From the NCBI RefSeq assembly GCF_012910805.1, contig NZ_WTVK01000009.1, positions 62,001-126,000 of the forward strand: 64,000 nucleotides of DNA, in the 5' to 3' direction. This DNA is from Aromatoleum evansii. Its GTDB lineage: Bacteria > Pseudomonadota > Gammaproteobacteria > Burkholderiales > Rhodocyclaceae. The notes beneath the pieces were generated by a model. That model was not told the origin of the DNA. It ran no database searches and saw nothing but the letters and a program-made list of their open reading frames with translations. Below, piece after piece: positions 8,427 through 17,159 of the stretch. The translations under genes and the position numbers were made by a program. Position 1 is the stretch's first letter. Each line of letters opens with the position of its first letter.

Positions 8427-9572
8427 ATGAAACTCCGTCACACCCTGGCCTTCGCGGCCCTGCTGGCGGCGCTGGGCGCCGTTCCGCTGCAATCCTTGTC
8501 CGGCGCTGCGATCGCCGCCGACGCGCCCGCCGCTGCGGAAGCGAAGGCGGGCTGGTACAGCCGCATCGTCGATGCCGACTTCGTCGCCCGCTATGCGGTC
8601 CTGCCCAAGCCCGACGGCGTGCAGATCATCGACTCGCGCCCGACCGCGCGCAAGTACGATCCGGGCCACATCCCGACCGCGCTCAGCCTCCCCGACAGCC
8701 AGTTCGACAAGCTCGCCGACAAGCTGCCGCAGGACAAAGCCACGCTGCTGATCTTCTACTGCGACGGTCTCGAGTGCATGTTGAGCCACAACTCCGCCTT
8801 CCGCGCCGAGAAGCTCGGCTACACCGATATCCGCGTGTATGCGGCCGGTTTCCCGGACTGGGTGAAGAACGGCCACATGGCGGCGATCTCGGTGCCCCAT
8901 CTCAAGAAGCTGATGGACGAGGGCGCCCCGATGGCGCTGGTCGATTCGCGGCCGAAGGAGCGCAAGTACGACAAGGGCCACATCCCCGGCGCGATCAGCC
9001 TGCCCGACTCGCAGTTCGACAAGCTCGTCGACCGCCTGCCCGCCGACAAGGCGAGCCCGCTGTATTTCTATTGCGAGGGCCTCACCTGCAGGCTGAGTTC
9101 GGATTCCGCCGCGAAGGCGGTGAAGCTCGGCTACACGCAGGTGAAGGTGGTGCCCGAGGGTTATCCGGAGTGGGAGCGCCTGTATGGCGCAGGCCCGACC
9201 GCCGAGGGCGCTGCGGCCGCCAAGCCCGTCATCCAGGCCGGCAAGGAGAGCGGAACGATCGCTGTCGCATCCTTCGAGAAGATCTACAAGGAGGCCCCCG
9301 ACACGATCCACCTGATCGACGTGCGCGAGCCCAACGAGTTCGCCGCGGGCACCTTCAAGGGCGCGGTCAACGTCCCGGTCAATACGCTCGAGAAGCGCAT
9401 CGACGAGCTGCCGGCCGACAAGCCCATCGTGTTCTTCTGCGGCGCGGGCGGGCGCAGCGGCGAGGCGCACGACATGGTGCAGCTCTACAAGCCCGCCCTG
9501 AAGACCTTCTTCCTCAACGCCGACATCAAGTGGGCGCGCGACGGCAGCTACACGATGGTCGAGAAGAACTAG
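8427..9572 (+). CDS. Exported protein with three rhodanese domains
   Basis: A 381-residue periplasmic protein with a signal peptide (cleavage near AIAAD, residues 28-32) and three rhodanese-like domains at about 45-135, 150-245 and 275-375. Domains 1 and 2 are close repeats of each other and carry loops CDGLEC (112-117) and CEGLTC (216-221). Domain 3 has the canonical catalytic loop CGAGGRS starting at C338. Rhodanese domains transfer sulfane sulfur. Its place between a cytochrome c and an octahaem cytochrome suggests handling of thiosulfate- or polysulfide-type sulfur in the periplasm. Start chosen at the signal-peptide Met; the frame also continues upstream to a GTG at 8388. Confidence 0.9.
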   Translation: MKLRHTLAFAALLAALGAVPLQSLSGAAIAADAPAAAEAKAGWYSRIVDADFVARYAVLPKPDGVQIIDSRPTARKYDPGHIPTALSLPDSQFDKLADKLPQDKATLLIFYCDGLECMLSHNSAFRAEKLGYTDIRVYAAGFPDWVKNGHMAAISVPHLKKLMDEGAPMALVDSRPKERKYDKGHIPGAISLPDSQFDKLVDRLPADKASPLYFYCEGLTCRLSSDSAAKAVKLGYTQVKVVPEGYPEWERLYGAGPTAEGAAAAKPVIQAGKESGTIAVASFEKIYKEAPDTIHLIDVREPNEFAAGTFKGAVNVPVNTLEKRIDELPADKPIVFFCGAGGRSGEAHDMVQLYKPALKTFFLNADIKWARDGSYTMVEKN

Positions 9573-9588
9573 CAAGCGGGGAATCGCC

Positions 9589-11205
9589 ATGAAGACGAAT
9601 CGAACGAATCGGCGTGCGCGCCCCTGGGCGGCCGCGTTGCTCGCCGCCGCGCTAGCCGGCGCCGCATTCCAGGGCGGGCCGGCGCTTGCGGCGACGAAGG
9701 CGAGCACCGCCGATCACACCAAGTTCAAGGAGCTGCAGCAGGGCTTCGCGTCCGGCCCCGATGTCACGAAGGCCTGCCTCATCTGCCACACGGAGGCGGC
9801 GAAGCAGGTGCACAACACCAAGCACTGGAGCTGGGAATTCCTCAATCCCGCGACCGACCAGAAGCTCGGCAAGAAGAACGTCATCAACAACTTCTGCATC
9901 TCGATCCCGTCGAACTACCCCTTCTGCACCAGCTGCCACGTCGGCTACGGCTGGAAGGACGCCAGCTTCGACTTCACCGCCGAGCAGAACGTCGACTGCC
10001 TGGTGTGCCATGACACCACCGGCAGCTATCGCAAGCTGCCGGGACTCGCCGGCCATCCGCCCTATCAGGACACCGAGATCCCGCCGGGATCGGGCAAGTT
10101 CGCGAAGGCGGTGGACCTGACCAAGGTCGCGCAGAAGGTCGGTCGCAGCAGCCGCGACACCTGCGGCACGTGCCACTTCTTCGGCGGCGGCGGCGACGGC
10201 GTCAAGCATGGCGACATGGACTCCTCGCTCGCGGCGCCGGACAAGGAGCTCGACGTGCACATGGACGCCACCGGGCTCGACTTCAGCTGTGGCACCTGCC
10301 ACCGCACCTCGAGCCATGACGTGCCGGGCAGCCGCTACACGCCGGTCGCGCGCGACACCGAAGGCGCGCACATCCCCGGTCGCGCGGACGACTCGCTGCC
10401 GGCGACCTGTCCCGCGTGTCACGGCCAGGCGCCGCACAAGGGCGGCGGGCATGCGGCGAAGCTCAACGACCACACCGACGTCGTCGCCTGCCAGACCTGC
10501 CACATCCCGGAGATCGCACGCGGCGGGGTCGCGACCAAGATGAGCTGGGACTGGTCGACCGCAGGGCAGATGGGGCCGGACGGCAAGCCGATGCTGAAGA
10601 AGGATGAGGCGGGGCGGGTGATCTACGACTCCAAGAAGGGCGACTTTGTGCTCGGCGAGAACGTCGTGCCCGAGTACCGCTGGTTCAACGGCGAGGTCAC
10701 CTACACGCTGCTGGGCGACAAGGTGGACAAGGACAGCGGTGTGACGCGCATCAACCGCCTCGGCGGCAGCGCGGACGACGGCAAGTCCCTGATCTGGCCG
10801 ATGAAGGTGTTCGTCGGCGTGCAACCCTACGACCCGGTGAACCGCACCCTCGTCACCCCGCACACCGCGGGCAACGACGACACCGCGTACTGGAAGAACT
10901 TCGGCTGGGAAAAGGCCATCAAGACCGGCATGCAGGTCTCCGGTGCGCCGTTCTCGGGCGAGGTGGACTTCATCCGTACCGAGATGTCGTGGCCGATCAC
11001 GCACATGGTCGCGCCCAAGGAGAACGCGGTGCGCTGCGCCGAATGCCACATGAGGGGCGGACGCCTGGAGAAGGTCGGAGGCGTGTATATCCCGGGCCGC
11101 GACGCCCATCCCCTCGTCGACCTGTTCGGCTGGCTGATGGCGGGCGGCGCGCTGCTGGGTGCGCTTGCGCACGGTGGGCTGCGCATCCTGCGCCGCAAGG
11201 GCTGA
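9589..11205 (+). CDS. Octahaem c-type cytochrome, tetrathionate reductase family, membrane anchored
   Basis: A 538-residue exported multihaem cytochrome. Eight CxxCH motifs are present in order: CLICH (63), CTSCH, CLVCH, CGTCH, CGTCH, CPACH, CQTCH and CAECH. This count and the spacing match the octahaem tetrathionate reductase (OTR) family known from Shewanella, whose members can reduce tetrathionate, nitrite or hydroxylamine in vitro. A Sec signal occupies residues ~1-35. Unlike a soluble enzyme, it ends with a hydrophobic helix LFGWLMAGGALLGALAHGG and basic residues, a membrane anchor. The gene follows the rhodanese gene by 16 bp and precedes the cytochrome b gene by 24 bp, so they form one operon. 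The physiological substrate is not determined by sequence. Confidence 0.93.
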   Translation: MKTNRTNRRARPWAAALLAAALAGAAFQGGPALAATKASTADHTKFKELQQGFASGPDVTKACLICHTEAAKQVHNTKHWSWEFLNPATDQKLGKKNVINNFCISIPSNYPFCTSCHVGYGWKDASFDFTAEQNVDCLVCHDTTGSYRKLPGLAGHPPYQDTEIPPGSGKFAKAVDLTKVAQKVGRSSRDTCGTCHFFGGGGDGVKHGDMDSSLAAPDKELDVHMDATGLDFSCGTCHRTSSHDVPGSRYTPVARDTEGAHIPGRADDSLPATCPACHGQAPHKGGGHAAKLNDHTDVVACQTCHIPEIARGGVATKMSWDWSTAGQMGPDGKPMLKKDEAGRVIYDSKKGDFVLGENVVPEYRWFNGEVTYTLLGDKVDKDSGVTRINRLGGSADDGKSLIWPMKVFVGVQPYDPVNRTLVTPHTAGNDDTAYWKNFGWEKAIKTGMQVSGAPFSGEVDFIRTEMSWPITHMVAPKENAVRCAECHMRGGRLEKVGGVYIPGRDAHPLVDLFGWLMAGGALLGALAHGGLRILRRKG

Positions 11206-11229
11206 ACGAAGAGCCAAGGAGAGATCACC

Positions 11230-11844
11230 ATGGAACGCATCTACATCTTCAAGCGCTTCGAACGCTTCTGGCACTGGTCGCAGGCGCTGCTGATCATCCT
11301 GATGATGGTCACCGGCTTCGAGATCCACGGCACCTACACCCTGCTGGGCTACGGCGACGCCAGCGAGCTGCATACCAGTGCGGCCTGGGCGCTGATCGCG
11401 CTATGGGTGTTCGCGATCTTCTGGCACTTCACCACCGGAGAATGGCGCCAGTACATCCCGACGACGGAGAACCTCGTGGCGATGCTGCGCTACTACCTGA
11501 GCGGCATCTTCACGCATGCGCCGCACCCGTTCCGGCTGACGCAGCTGAGGAAGCACAACCCGCTGCAGCGCCTCGCCTACCTCAACGTGAAGCTGATGAT
11601 CAATCCGCTGATCTGGCTGAGCGGGCTCGCCTATCTCTATTACAACGAGATCAACGCCGCCGGCCTCGGGCTCGACCTGGGCGTGGTTGCCGTGCTGCAC
11701 ACGATAGGCGCCTTCCTCATGCTCGGCTTCTTCATCGTGCATGTGTACGTGATCACCACAGGGCATACCTGGAGCAGCCATCTCAAGGCGATGATCACCG
11801 GCTGGGAGGAGATCGAGGATCCGCAGGCCGGTGCGAAGTCCTGA
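11230..11844 (+). CDS. Membrane cytochrome b (b561/hydrogenase-b type)
   Basis: A 204-residue integral membrane protein with about four helices and several His in membrane positions (FWHWSQALLI, IFWHFTTGEW, AVLHTIGAF, FIVHVYVITTGH), the usual haem b ligation pattern of the cytochrome b561/Ni-Fe hydrogenase b subunit fold. It starts 24 bp after the octahaem cytochrome with a good ribosome site (AAGGAGAG). It would take electrons from the quinol pool and pass them to the periplasmic cytochromes of the operon. Confidence 0.9.
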   Translation: MERIYIFKRFERFWHWSQALLIILMMVTGFEIHGTYTLLGYGDASELHTSAAWALIALWVFAIFWHFTTGEWRQYIPTTENLVAMLRYYLSGIFTHAPHPFRLTQLRKHNPLQRLAYLNVKLMINPLIWLSGLAYLYYNEINAAGLGLDLGVVAVLHTIGAFLMLGFFIVHVYVITTGHTWSSHLKAMITGWEEIEDPQAGAKS

Positions 11845-11850
11845 AGCGCG

Positions 11851-12420
11851 CTACACGTCGCTGTCCCCGGTGCCCTGCTTGCGGCCGCGCCGCAGCAGGG
11901 CACCGAGCGATCGGCCGACCCGCTCCGGAAAGTGGCTGGAGACCCACGCGAAGACGCCGTATTTCAGCAGCTTTCCGGCCAGCATGGCGACGAACACGCC
12001 GGCGTAGTCCGGACGCAGTGCGCCGAAGAACATCAGCGCGGGGGTCTGCGGCAGCGGCGAGGCGGCGATCAGGAACAGTGCGGCCGTGCCGTAGCGCGTT
12101 CCCCAGTCGACCACCTGCGCCCACGACGGATCGGTCGCGAGCTCAGGAAAGCGCTCGTAGAGTTGCGTCCAGCCCAGATGGTGAAAAACCACCATCAGCA
12201 CGGTCGCGCCGATCGCGCTGCCGAGCGCAGCAACACCCGTGATTGCGCGCCAGCGCCCCGCGGCCATCAATGTCGCGGGCACGACCACGGCGGTCACCGG
12301 CCAGGCTGCGGTCAGCGTGCCGACGAAGGACAGCGCGCTGCAGGCGAGCAGCAGGCGGTGCCCGGCCTCGGCGAAGCGCAGGATGCGATAGATCAGGGCT
12401 TCGATGCGGGCGACGAGCAT
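11851..12420 (-). CDS. Small DedA/VTT-like membrane protein
   Basis: A 189-residue protein with four or five hydrophobic segments and the stretch ASPLPQTPALMFFGALRPDYAG, which resembles the conserved loop of the SNARE-associated/DedA (VTT) superfamily and YqaA-like proteins. It is read against the cytochrome operon and its stop lies 6 bp beyond the cytochrome b stop, so it is not part of that operon. DedA proteins are lipid-flipping or envelope-maintenance proteins; the exact role here is unknown. Confidence 0.7.
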   Translation of the reverse strand: MLVARIEALIYRILRFAEAGHRLLLACSALSFVGTLTAAWPVTAVVVPATLMAAGRWRAITGVAALGSAIGATVLMVVFHHLGWTQLYERFPELATDPSWAQVVDWGTRYGTAALFLIAASPLPQTPALMFFGALRPDYAGVFVAMLAGKLLKYGVFAWVSSHFPERVGRSLGALLRRGRKQGTGDSDV

Positions 12421-12511
12421 GCGGGGAATTCGGCTGAAAGCGGGGTGAAAGAGCTGCGCGATTCGCCCCGTCAGCGTGTGCCCGCAGCGTCGGCCGGAAT
12501 GCTGCAGGACT

Positions 12512-12552
12512 CGGCCGGGCAGTCGTCAGGGGGGGCGACGCCTGCCCGGCCG
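12512..12552. other. Strong intergenic hairpin
   Basis: CGGCCGGGCAG (12512-12522) and CTGCCCGGCCG (12542-12552) are exact reverse complements in the 213-bp gap between the VTT-like gene start and the protease gene end. No T-run follows on either strand, so it may be a rho-independent-like end without U-tract or simply a structured spacer. Confidence 0.4.
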
Positions 12553-12633
12553 TCCATGCGGTGCCCCTCAGGCTGACAACCTGTCGTCCCCCGGGGCACT
12601 GACGCAGGGCGACAGTCGGCAATCGTGGCGGCG

Positions 12634-14097
12634 TCAGCCCAGTTCGATCGGCACGAAGATGCGCGCGTCGCCGCGCTGGATGAGCAGTGCGACGTGCTTG
12701 CCGGCGTCGGTGAGCTGCTTGCGCAGATCGTCCACGCGGTTCACGTGCTTGCCGTTCACCGCGAGGATCACGTCGCCTTCCTCGATGCCGGCGCGGGCTG
12801 CCGGACCGTATGAGTCTAGCACCAGAAGTCCGCCGCGCGTTTCGACCTCCTTCTGTTCGTCGGCCGTCAGCGGGCGCACCGATACGCCGAGGCGGCCGCC
12901 GTCATCCGGTGGCGTTTCGGCGGCGGCCACCTTCTCGGGCTGCTGCTCGCCGACGGTGACGGTGATCTCCTGTGCCTTGCGTTTGCGCCAGATCTCCAGC
13001 TTCGCCGGCTTGCCCGGGGTGACCACGGCGACGCGCGGCGGCAGCTCCGCGGACGAAGCGATCGCCTCGCCGTTGAATTTCAGCACGACGTCGCCCGGTT
13101 CGATCCCGGCCTCGGCCGCGGGGCTGCCGGGCTCGACATGGCTCACCAGCGCACCGCGCGCCACGGTCAGGCCGAACGAGTCCGCCAAGCCCTGGTTCAG
13201 GTCCTGGATCGCGATGCCCAGGCGCCCGCGCGTCACCTTGCCCTGCGCGAGCAACTGGTCCTTCACGTGCGCCGCGACGCTGATCGGGATCGCGAACGAG
13301 AGTCCCTGATAGCCGCCCGACTGGCTGTAGATCTGCGAATTGATGCCGACCACCTCGCCCTTCAGGTTGAGCAGCGGCCCGCCCGAGTTGCCGGGGTTGA
13401 TCGCGACGTCCGTCTGGATGAAGGGCACGTAGCCCTCGTCGGGCAACGAGCGCGACTTTGCCGAGACGATGCCCGCCGTGACGCTGTTCTCGAAGCCGAA
13501 GGGCGAGCCGATCGCGAGCACCCAGTCGCCGACGCGGATGTCCGTGGGGTCGCCGAGCGGCACGGTCGGCAGGTCCTGCGCGTCGATGCGCAGCACCGCG
13601 ATGTCGGTCGGCTTGTCGATGCCGATGACCTTGGCCGTGAACTCGCGCTTGTCGGTGAGCTTCACCGTGACATGGTCGGCGTTGGCGACGACGTGCGCGT
13701 TGGTGAGCACGATGCCGTCCGCGCTGACGATGAAGCCCGAGCCCTGGCCGTGCGTGATCTGCTCGCCGGGCTTGCCCTGCCCGCGCGGGGCGAAGCGGCG
13801 GAAGAACTCGGAAAACGGGTCGTCCGGGTCGAGCTGACCGAAGGGCGTGCGACCGCGCGCGGCGGTCTTCACGGTGCCTTCGACGCTGATGTTCACGACC
13901 GCGGGGCCGTAGGAATCGACGATGCTGCCGAAGTCCGGCAGTGACGCGGCCGCGTACGGCTGCCCCCCCTTGCGCACGACCGTGGGGGTGGTCGCGGCGG
14001 GGGCCTGGTCCACGGAGCGGCCGATTTCATAGCCGCCCCACAGCGTCGCGGCAATCGCCGCGGCAATGACGGGTAACTTGAGCGCCTGTAGTGACAT
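12634..14097 (-). CDS. Periplasmic serine protease, HtrA/DegP/MucD type
   Basis: A 487-residue Do-family protease for periplasmic protein quality control. The N-terminal helix (residues ~5-22) is a signal or anchor. The trypsin-like domain shows the triad: His in LTNAHVV, Asp in TDIAVLRID, and Ser in NPGNSGGPLLN. Two PDZ domains follow, with EPGSPAAEAGIEPGDVVL and YGPAARAGIEEGDVIL as ligand-loop regions. ATG 14097 is chosen because GGAGG lies about 9 bases upstream on that strand; an ATG at 14121 would put this ribosome site inside the coding region. It lies downstream of a QseBC-like two-component pair on the same strand (103-bp gap), suggesting envelope-stress control. Confidence 0.95.
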   Translation of the reverse strand: MSLQALKLPVIAAAIAATLWGGYEIGRSVDQAPAATTPTVVRKGGQPYAAASLPDFGSIVDSYGPAVVNISVEGTVKTAARGRTPFGQLDPDDPFSEFFRRFAPRGQGKPGEQITHGQGSGFIVSADGIVLTNAHVVANADHVTVKLTDKREFTAKVIGIDKPTDIAVLRIDAQDLPTVPLGDPTDIRVGDWVLAIGSPFGFENSVTAGIVSAKSRSLPDEGYVPFIQTDVAINPGNSGGPLLNLKGEVVGINSQIYSQSGGYQGLSFAIPISVAAHVKDQLLAQGKVTRGRLGIAIQDLNQGLADSFGLTVARGALVSHVEPGSPAAEAGIEPGDVVLKFNGEAIASSAELPPRVAVVTPGKPAKLEIWRKRKAQEITVTVGEQQPEKVAAAETPPDDGGRLGVSVRPLTADEQKEVETRGGLLVLDSYGPAARAGIEEGDVILAVNGKHVNRVDDLRKQLTDAGKHVALLIQRGDARIFVPIELG

Positions 14098-14200
14098 GAT
14101 CTGTTTCCTCCCATCCCGCATGCACGGAGCGGGACGATGTTGGCACTCTACGGGCCTCTGACTTAAATCAAACTTAAGGGAATGCTGAATTTGCCCCGTT

Positions 14201-15511
14201 TCACGCGGGCGGGAATCCTACCGCGATGCGCAGGCCGCCCAGCGGGGAGGCGTTCAGGACGACGCGCGCATCGTGGCGCCGGGCGATGCTGTCGACGATC
14301 GCAAGGCCGAGTCCGCTGCCCGACTCCTGCTGGCCGGCGGGGCGATAGAAACGGTCGAGCACGCGGTCGCGCTCCTCGGGCGGGATGCCCGGTCCGCTGT
14401 CGTCGACGCGCAGCCAGTAGCGGCCATCGCTCTTGTTGACCGACACATCCACGCGGCCGCCGCGAGGCGTGTAGCGGATTGCGTTGTCGATCAGGTTGCC
14501 GGCCAGGGTGCGCAGCGCAGCCGGATCGCCCTGCGTCGCGAGCGCGTCGTCGAGCAGTTCGGCGCCGAGATCGATGCCGAGTTCGTGCGCGAGGGTGGTG
14601 TAGTCGGCGAGCGACTTGCGTGCGATGTCGGCGAGCACGACGCGCACCTGCGGTTTCGCCGCCCCCTCGCCGGGTTCCTGTCGGGCCAGCGTCAGCAACT
14701 GCTGCACGAGGTGCGCGGCGCGCGTCAGGCCGGTGCGCAGCTCTCCGAGCGCAGCGGTGCGTGTGGTTTCGTCGCGCGCCCGTTCGCACAGCTGCAGCTG
14801 GATCTGCAGCGCCGCGAGCGGCGTGCGCAGCTCGTGCGCGGCATCGGCGACGAAGGCGCGCTGGACGCTGATCGCCTGCCGCAATTGCTCGAGCAGTTCG
14901 TTGAGCGCCCGCACCAGCGGCTGCGCCTCGTCGGGAATGCCCTTCAGCGGCAGGGCGTCGAGCGAATCGGCGCGGCGCGTCGCCACCTCCTGCGCGAGCC
15001 GCTCGAGCGGGCGCAGGCCGCGGCCGACCAGATACCAGATCAGCGCGCCCAGGAGCGGCATCAGCGCCACCAGCGGGATCAGCGTGCGCAGCGCCGCGTG
15101 GGCGGCGAGGCGGCTGCGCACGGCCATCGGCTGGGCGATCTGGATCACGTGGTCGAGCAGCGGAATGGAATACACGCGCCAGTCGCCCTCGGAGGTCGTG
15201 ACCGTCGTGTAGCCGAGCTGCGCGCGGGCCGGCAGCGCGGTGTGCGGGTGCGAGAGGTACAGGCGCACGCCGGTGTCGTCCCAGATCTGGATCACGAGGT
15301 CCAGCGACTCGTCGGGCGCTGCGAGGGGGGTGACATTCGGCTCCGCCAGGCGCCTGTCGCGCAGCGAGAGCGCGAACTGGCGCAGGTTGTAGTCCATCAG
15401 CGCGTCGATCTCGTTGTGCGCCATGCGGTAGGTCGCGATGCCGCCGATCGCGAACACCAGCACCAGGGCGCCGAGCAGCGAGAACAGCAGCGTGCGGCGC
15501 AGCGAGTTCAT
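14201..15511 (-). CDS. Two-component sensor histidine kinase (QseC/TctE type)
   Basis: A 436-residue membrane kinase. It has an N-terminal helix (~8-30), a periplasmic sensor of the 2CSK_N kind, and a second helix near 155-175. The dimerisation/phosphoacceptor box is VADAAHELRTPLAAL. The catalytic domain follows, with the N-box NLIDNAIRYTPRGG and G-boxes DSGPGIPPEERD and GSGLGLAIVDSI. The start codon overlaps the stop of the response-regulator gene by four bases (ATGA), so the pair is translationally coupled. The signal is not evident; QseC/PmrB-like systems usually sense envelope cues. Confidence 0.93.
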   Translation of the reverse strand: MNSLRRTLLFSLLGALVLVFAIGGIATYRMAHNEIDALMDYNLRQFALSLRDRRLAEPNVTPLAAPDESLDLVIQIWDDTGVRLYLSHPHTALPARAQLGYTTVTTSEGDWRVYSIPLLDHVIQIAQPMAVRSRLAAHAALRTLIPLVALMPLLGALIWYLVGRGLRPLERLAQEVATRRADSLDALPLKGIPDEAQPLVRALNELLEQLRQAISVQRAFVADAAHELRTPLAALQIQLQLCERARDETTRTAALGELRTGLTRAAHLVQQLLTLARQEPGEGAAKPQVRVVLADIARKSLADYTTLAHELGIDLGAELLDDALATQGDPAALRTLAGNLIDNAIRYTPRGGRVDVSVNKSDGRYWLRVDDSGPGIPPEERDRVLDRFYRPAGQQESGSGLGLAIVDSIARRHDARVVLNASPLGGLRIAVGFPPA

Positions 15512-16170
15512 GGCCGCTCCGGCACGTAATAGCCGACGCCGCGCAGGTTGCGGATCCAGTCGGCGCCGAGCTTGCGACGCAGCGAATGGATATGCACCTC
15601 GACTGCGTTGCTGTCGACCTCTTCATCCCAGCCGTAGATGCGCTCCTCGATCTGGCTGCGCGACAGCGGCCGGCCGGGGTGTTCCAGCAGCGCCGACAGC
15701 AGCGCGAACTCGCGCGCCGAGAGCCGCACCGGCTCGCCCGCCAGCGTCACCGCGCGGCTCGCGGGATCGACCTGCAGCGCACCCAGCGTCACGAGCGGGT
15801 TGGCCTGCCCGCGCTGGCGGCGCAGCAGGGCCCGCACGCGCGCGGAGAGTTCGTCGAGGTCGAAGGGCTTGACGAGGTAGTCGTCCGCGCCGGCGTCCAG
15901 CCCGCGGATGCGGTCGGCGACGGCATCGCGTGCCGTGAGCACGAGCACGGGCATCGCGTGGCCGGCCGTGCGCAGGCGCTGCAGTAGCTCGATGCCGTCG
16001 CGGCGCGGCAGGCCGATGTCGAGCAGCAGCAGGTCGTAGGGGTTGTCGCGCGCCGCGAGTTCGCCGGCCACGCCGTCGCGCACCCAGTCGACCGCATAGC
16101 CGTCCTCGCGCAGCGCCTGCTGCACGCCGGCACCGATCATCGCGTCATCTTCGATCAGGAGCAGTCTCAT
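15508..16170 (-). CDS. OmpR-family response regulator (QseB/TctD type)
   Basis: A 220-residue transcription regulator. The receiver domain has the acidic pair near the N-terminus (IEDDAMIG), the phosphoacceptor Asp in LLLLDIGLPRRDG (~51), the conserved Thr/Ser in VLVLTARDA, and Lys in DYLVKPFDLDEL. A winged-helix DNA-binding domain occupies ~125-218 (SRSQIEERIYGWDEEVDSNA and VGYYVPE). It is the first gene of the operon with the kinase and probably the protease downstream. Confidence 0.94.
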   Translation of the reverse strand: MRLLLIEDDAMIGAGVQQALREDGYAVDWVRDGVAGELAARDNPYDLLLLDIGLPRRDGIELLQRLRTAGHAMPVLVLTARDAVADRIRGLDAGADDYLVKPFDLDELSARVRALLRRQRGQANPLVTLGALQVDPASRAVTLAGEPVRLSAREFALLSALLEHPGRPLSRSQIEERIYGWDEEVDSNAVEVHIHSLRRKLGADWIRNLRGVGYYVPERP

Positions 16171-16469
16171 GGTGGCGTAGGGTGGGGCGGCGGACGCCTT
16201 TGAAACATTCTATGCGATTGCACTGCCACACATCGAGGCACTACGTCCCGGTCTGCCCGCCATGTTGCCGTCGATGGCTTGTCCCCGGTGCCCGTCCTGC
16301 GCGACAAGCATCGGGTTCCCGGTCGCAACCGGATGGTATTTCCCGCAGGCGAATGTCTGATCGATAGCCTGTCGTGCGCCGACCGGAATAAACTGCGCGC
16401 GAGCGCGATCACCCCGGACGGTGGTGTGGTCGTCCGCCTGATCCACGACGCCGGACCGCGCAGGACCCA

Positions 16470-17159
16470 ATGAAGATACTTCTCGTCGAAGACGATCCGC
16501 AGCAGGCCGCCTACATCCGCAGGGGGCTGCAGGAAGCGGGGCACATCGTCGACGTCGCCGCCGACGGGCGCGACGGCTTGTTTCTCGCCACTACCGAAAG
16601 CTACGACGTCCTGGTCCTCGATCGCATGCTGCCGCGCGTGGACGGCCTCACGGTGCTGCGCACGCTGCGCGCGTCGAACGTTGCGACGCCCGTCGTCATC
16701 CTCAGCGCGCTGGGCGAAGTTGATGACCGGGTCGCCGGCCTGCGCGCCGGCGGCGACGACTACCTGGTGAAGCCGTTCTCGCTGATCGAACTCGTCGCCC
16801 GGCTGGAAGCCCTGGCGCGCAGGGGCGCGGTGTCCGGGGCCGGCGGGCCGAACACGCGGCTCGCCGTTGCCGACCTGGAGATGGATCTCCTGCGCCGCAG
16901 CGTCACGCGCGGCGGTCGCAAGATCGACCTCAAGCCCAAGGAGTTCCAGTTGCTCGAGTTCCTGCTGCGCCATTCGGAGCAGGTGGTCACGCGCGCGATG
17001 CTGCTCGAGGCCGTCTGGAACTACCATTTCGATCCCCAGACCAACGTCATCGACGTGCATATCTCGAACCTGCGCGCGAAAATCGATCTGGCTGGCCTGC
17101 CGCCGCTGATCCATACGGTGCGCGGCGCCGGCTACCGCCTGAGCACCGATGTCGCGTGA
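16470..17159 (+). CDS. OmpR-family response regulator
   Basis: A 229-residue regulator with receiver domain (LVEDDPQQAAYI; phosphoacceptor Asp in DVLVLDRMLPRVDG; Lys in DYLVKPFSLIEL) and a winged-helix output domain (~130-228) ending VRGAGYRLSTD. The region between the two divergent two-component operons (16171-16469) contains no convincing gene apart from a low-quality 64-codon frame and should hold both promoters. The 3' end overlaps the following kinase gene by 11 bp. Confidence 0.94.
   Translation: MKILLVEDDPQQAAYIRRGLQEAGHIVDVAADGRDGLFLATTESYDVLVLDRMLPRVDGLTVLRTLRASNVATPVVILSALGEVDDRVAGLRAGGDDYLVKPFSLIELVARLEALARRGAVSGAGGPNTRLAVADLEMDLLRRSVTRGGRKIDLKPKEFQLLEFLLRHSEQVVTRAMLLEAVWNYHFDPQTNVIDVHISNLRAKIDLAGLPPLIHTVRGAGYRLSTDVA

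Noticed and set aside
14163-15626. 487-codon minus-strand open frame
   Set aside because: Same-strand shadow of the sensor kinase in another frame; composition is Arg/Ala/Pro-rich.
16279-16473. 64-codon plus-strand frame overlapping the response-regulator start
   Set aside because: It has no convincing ribosome site, no recognisable features, and spans the divergent promoter region. A leader peptide cannot be excluded but is not supported.
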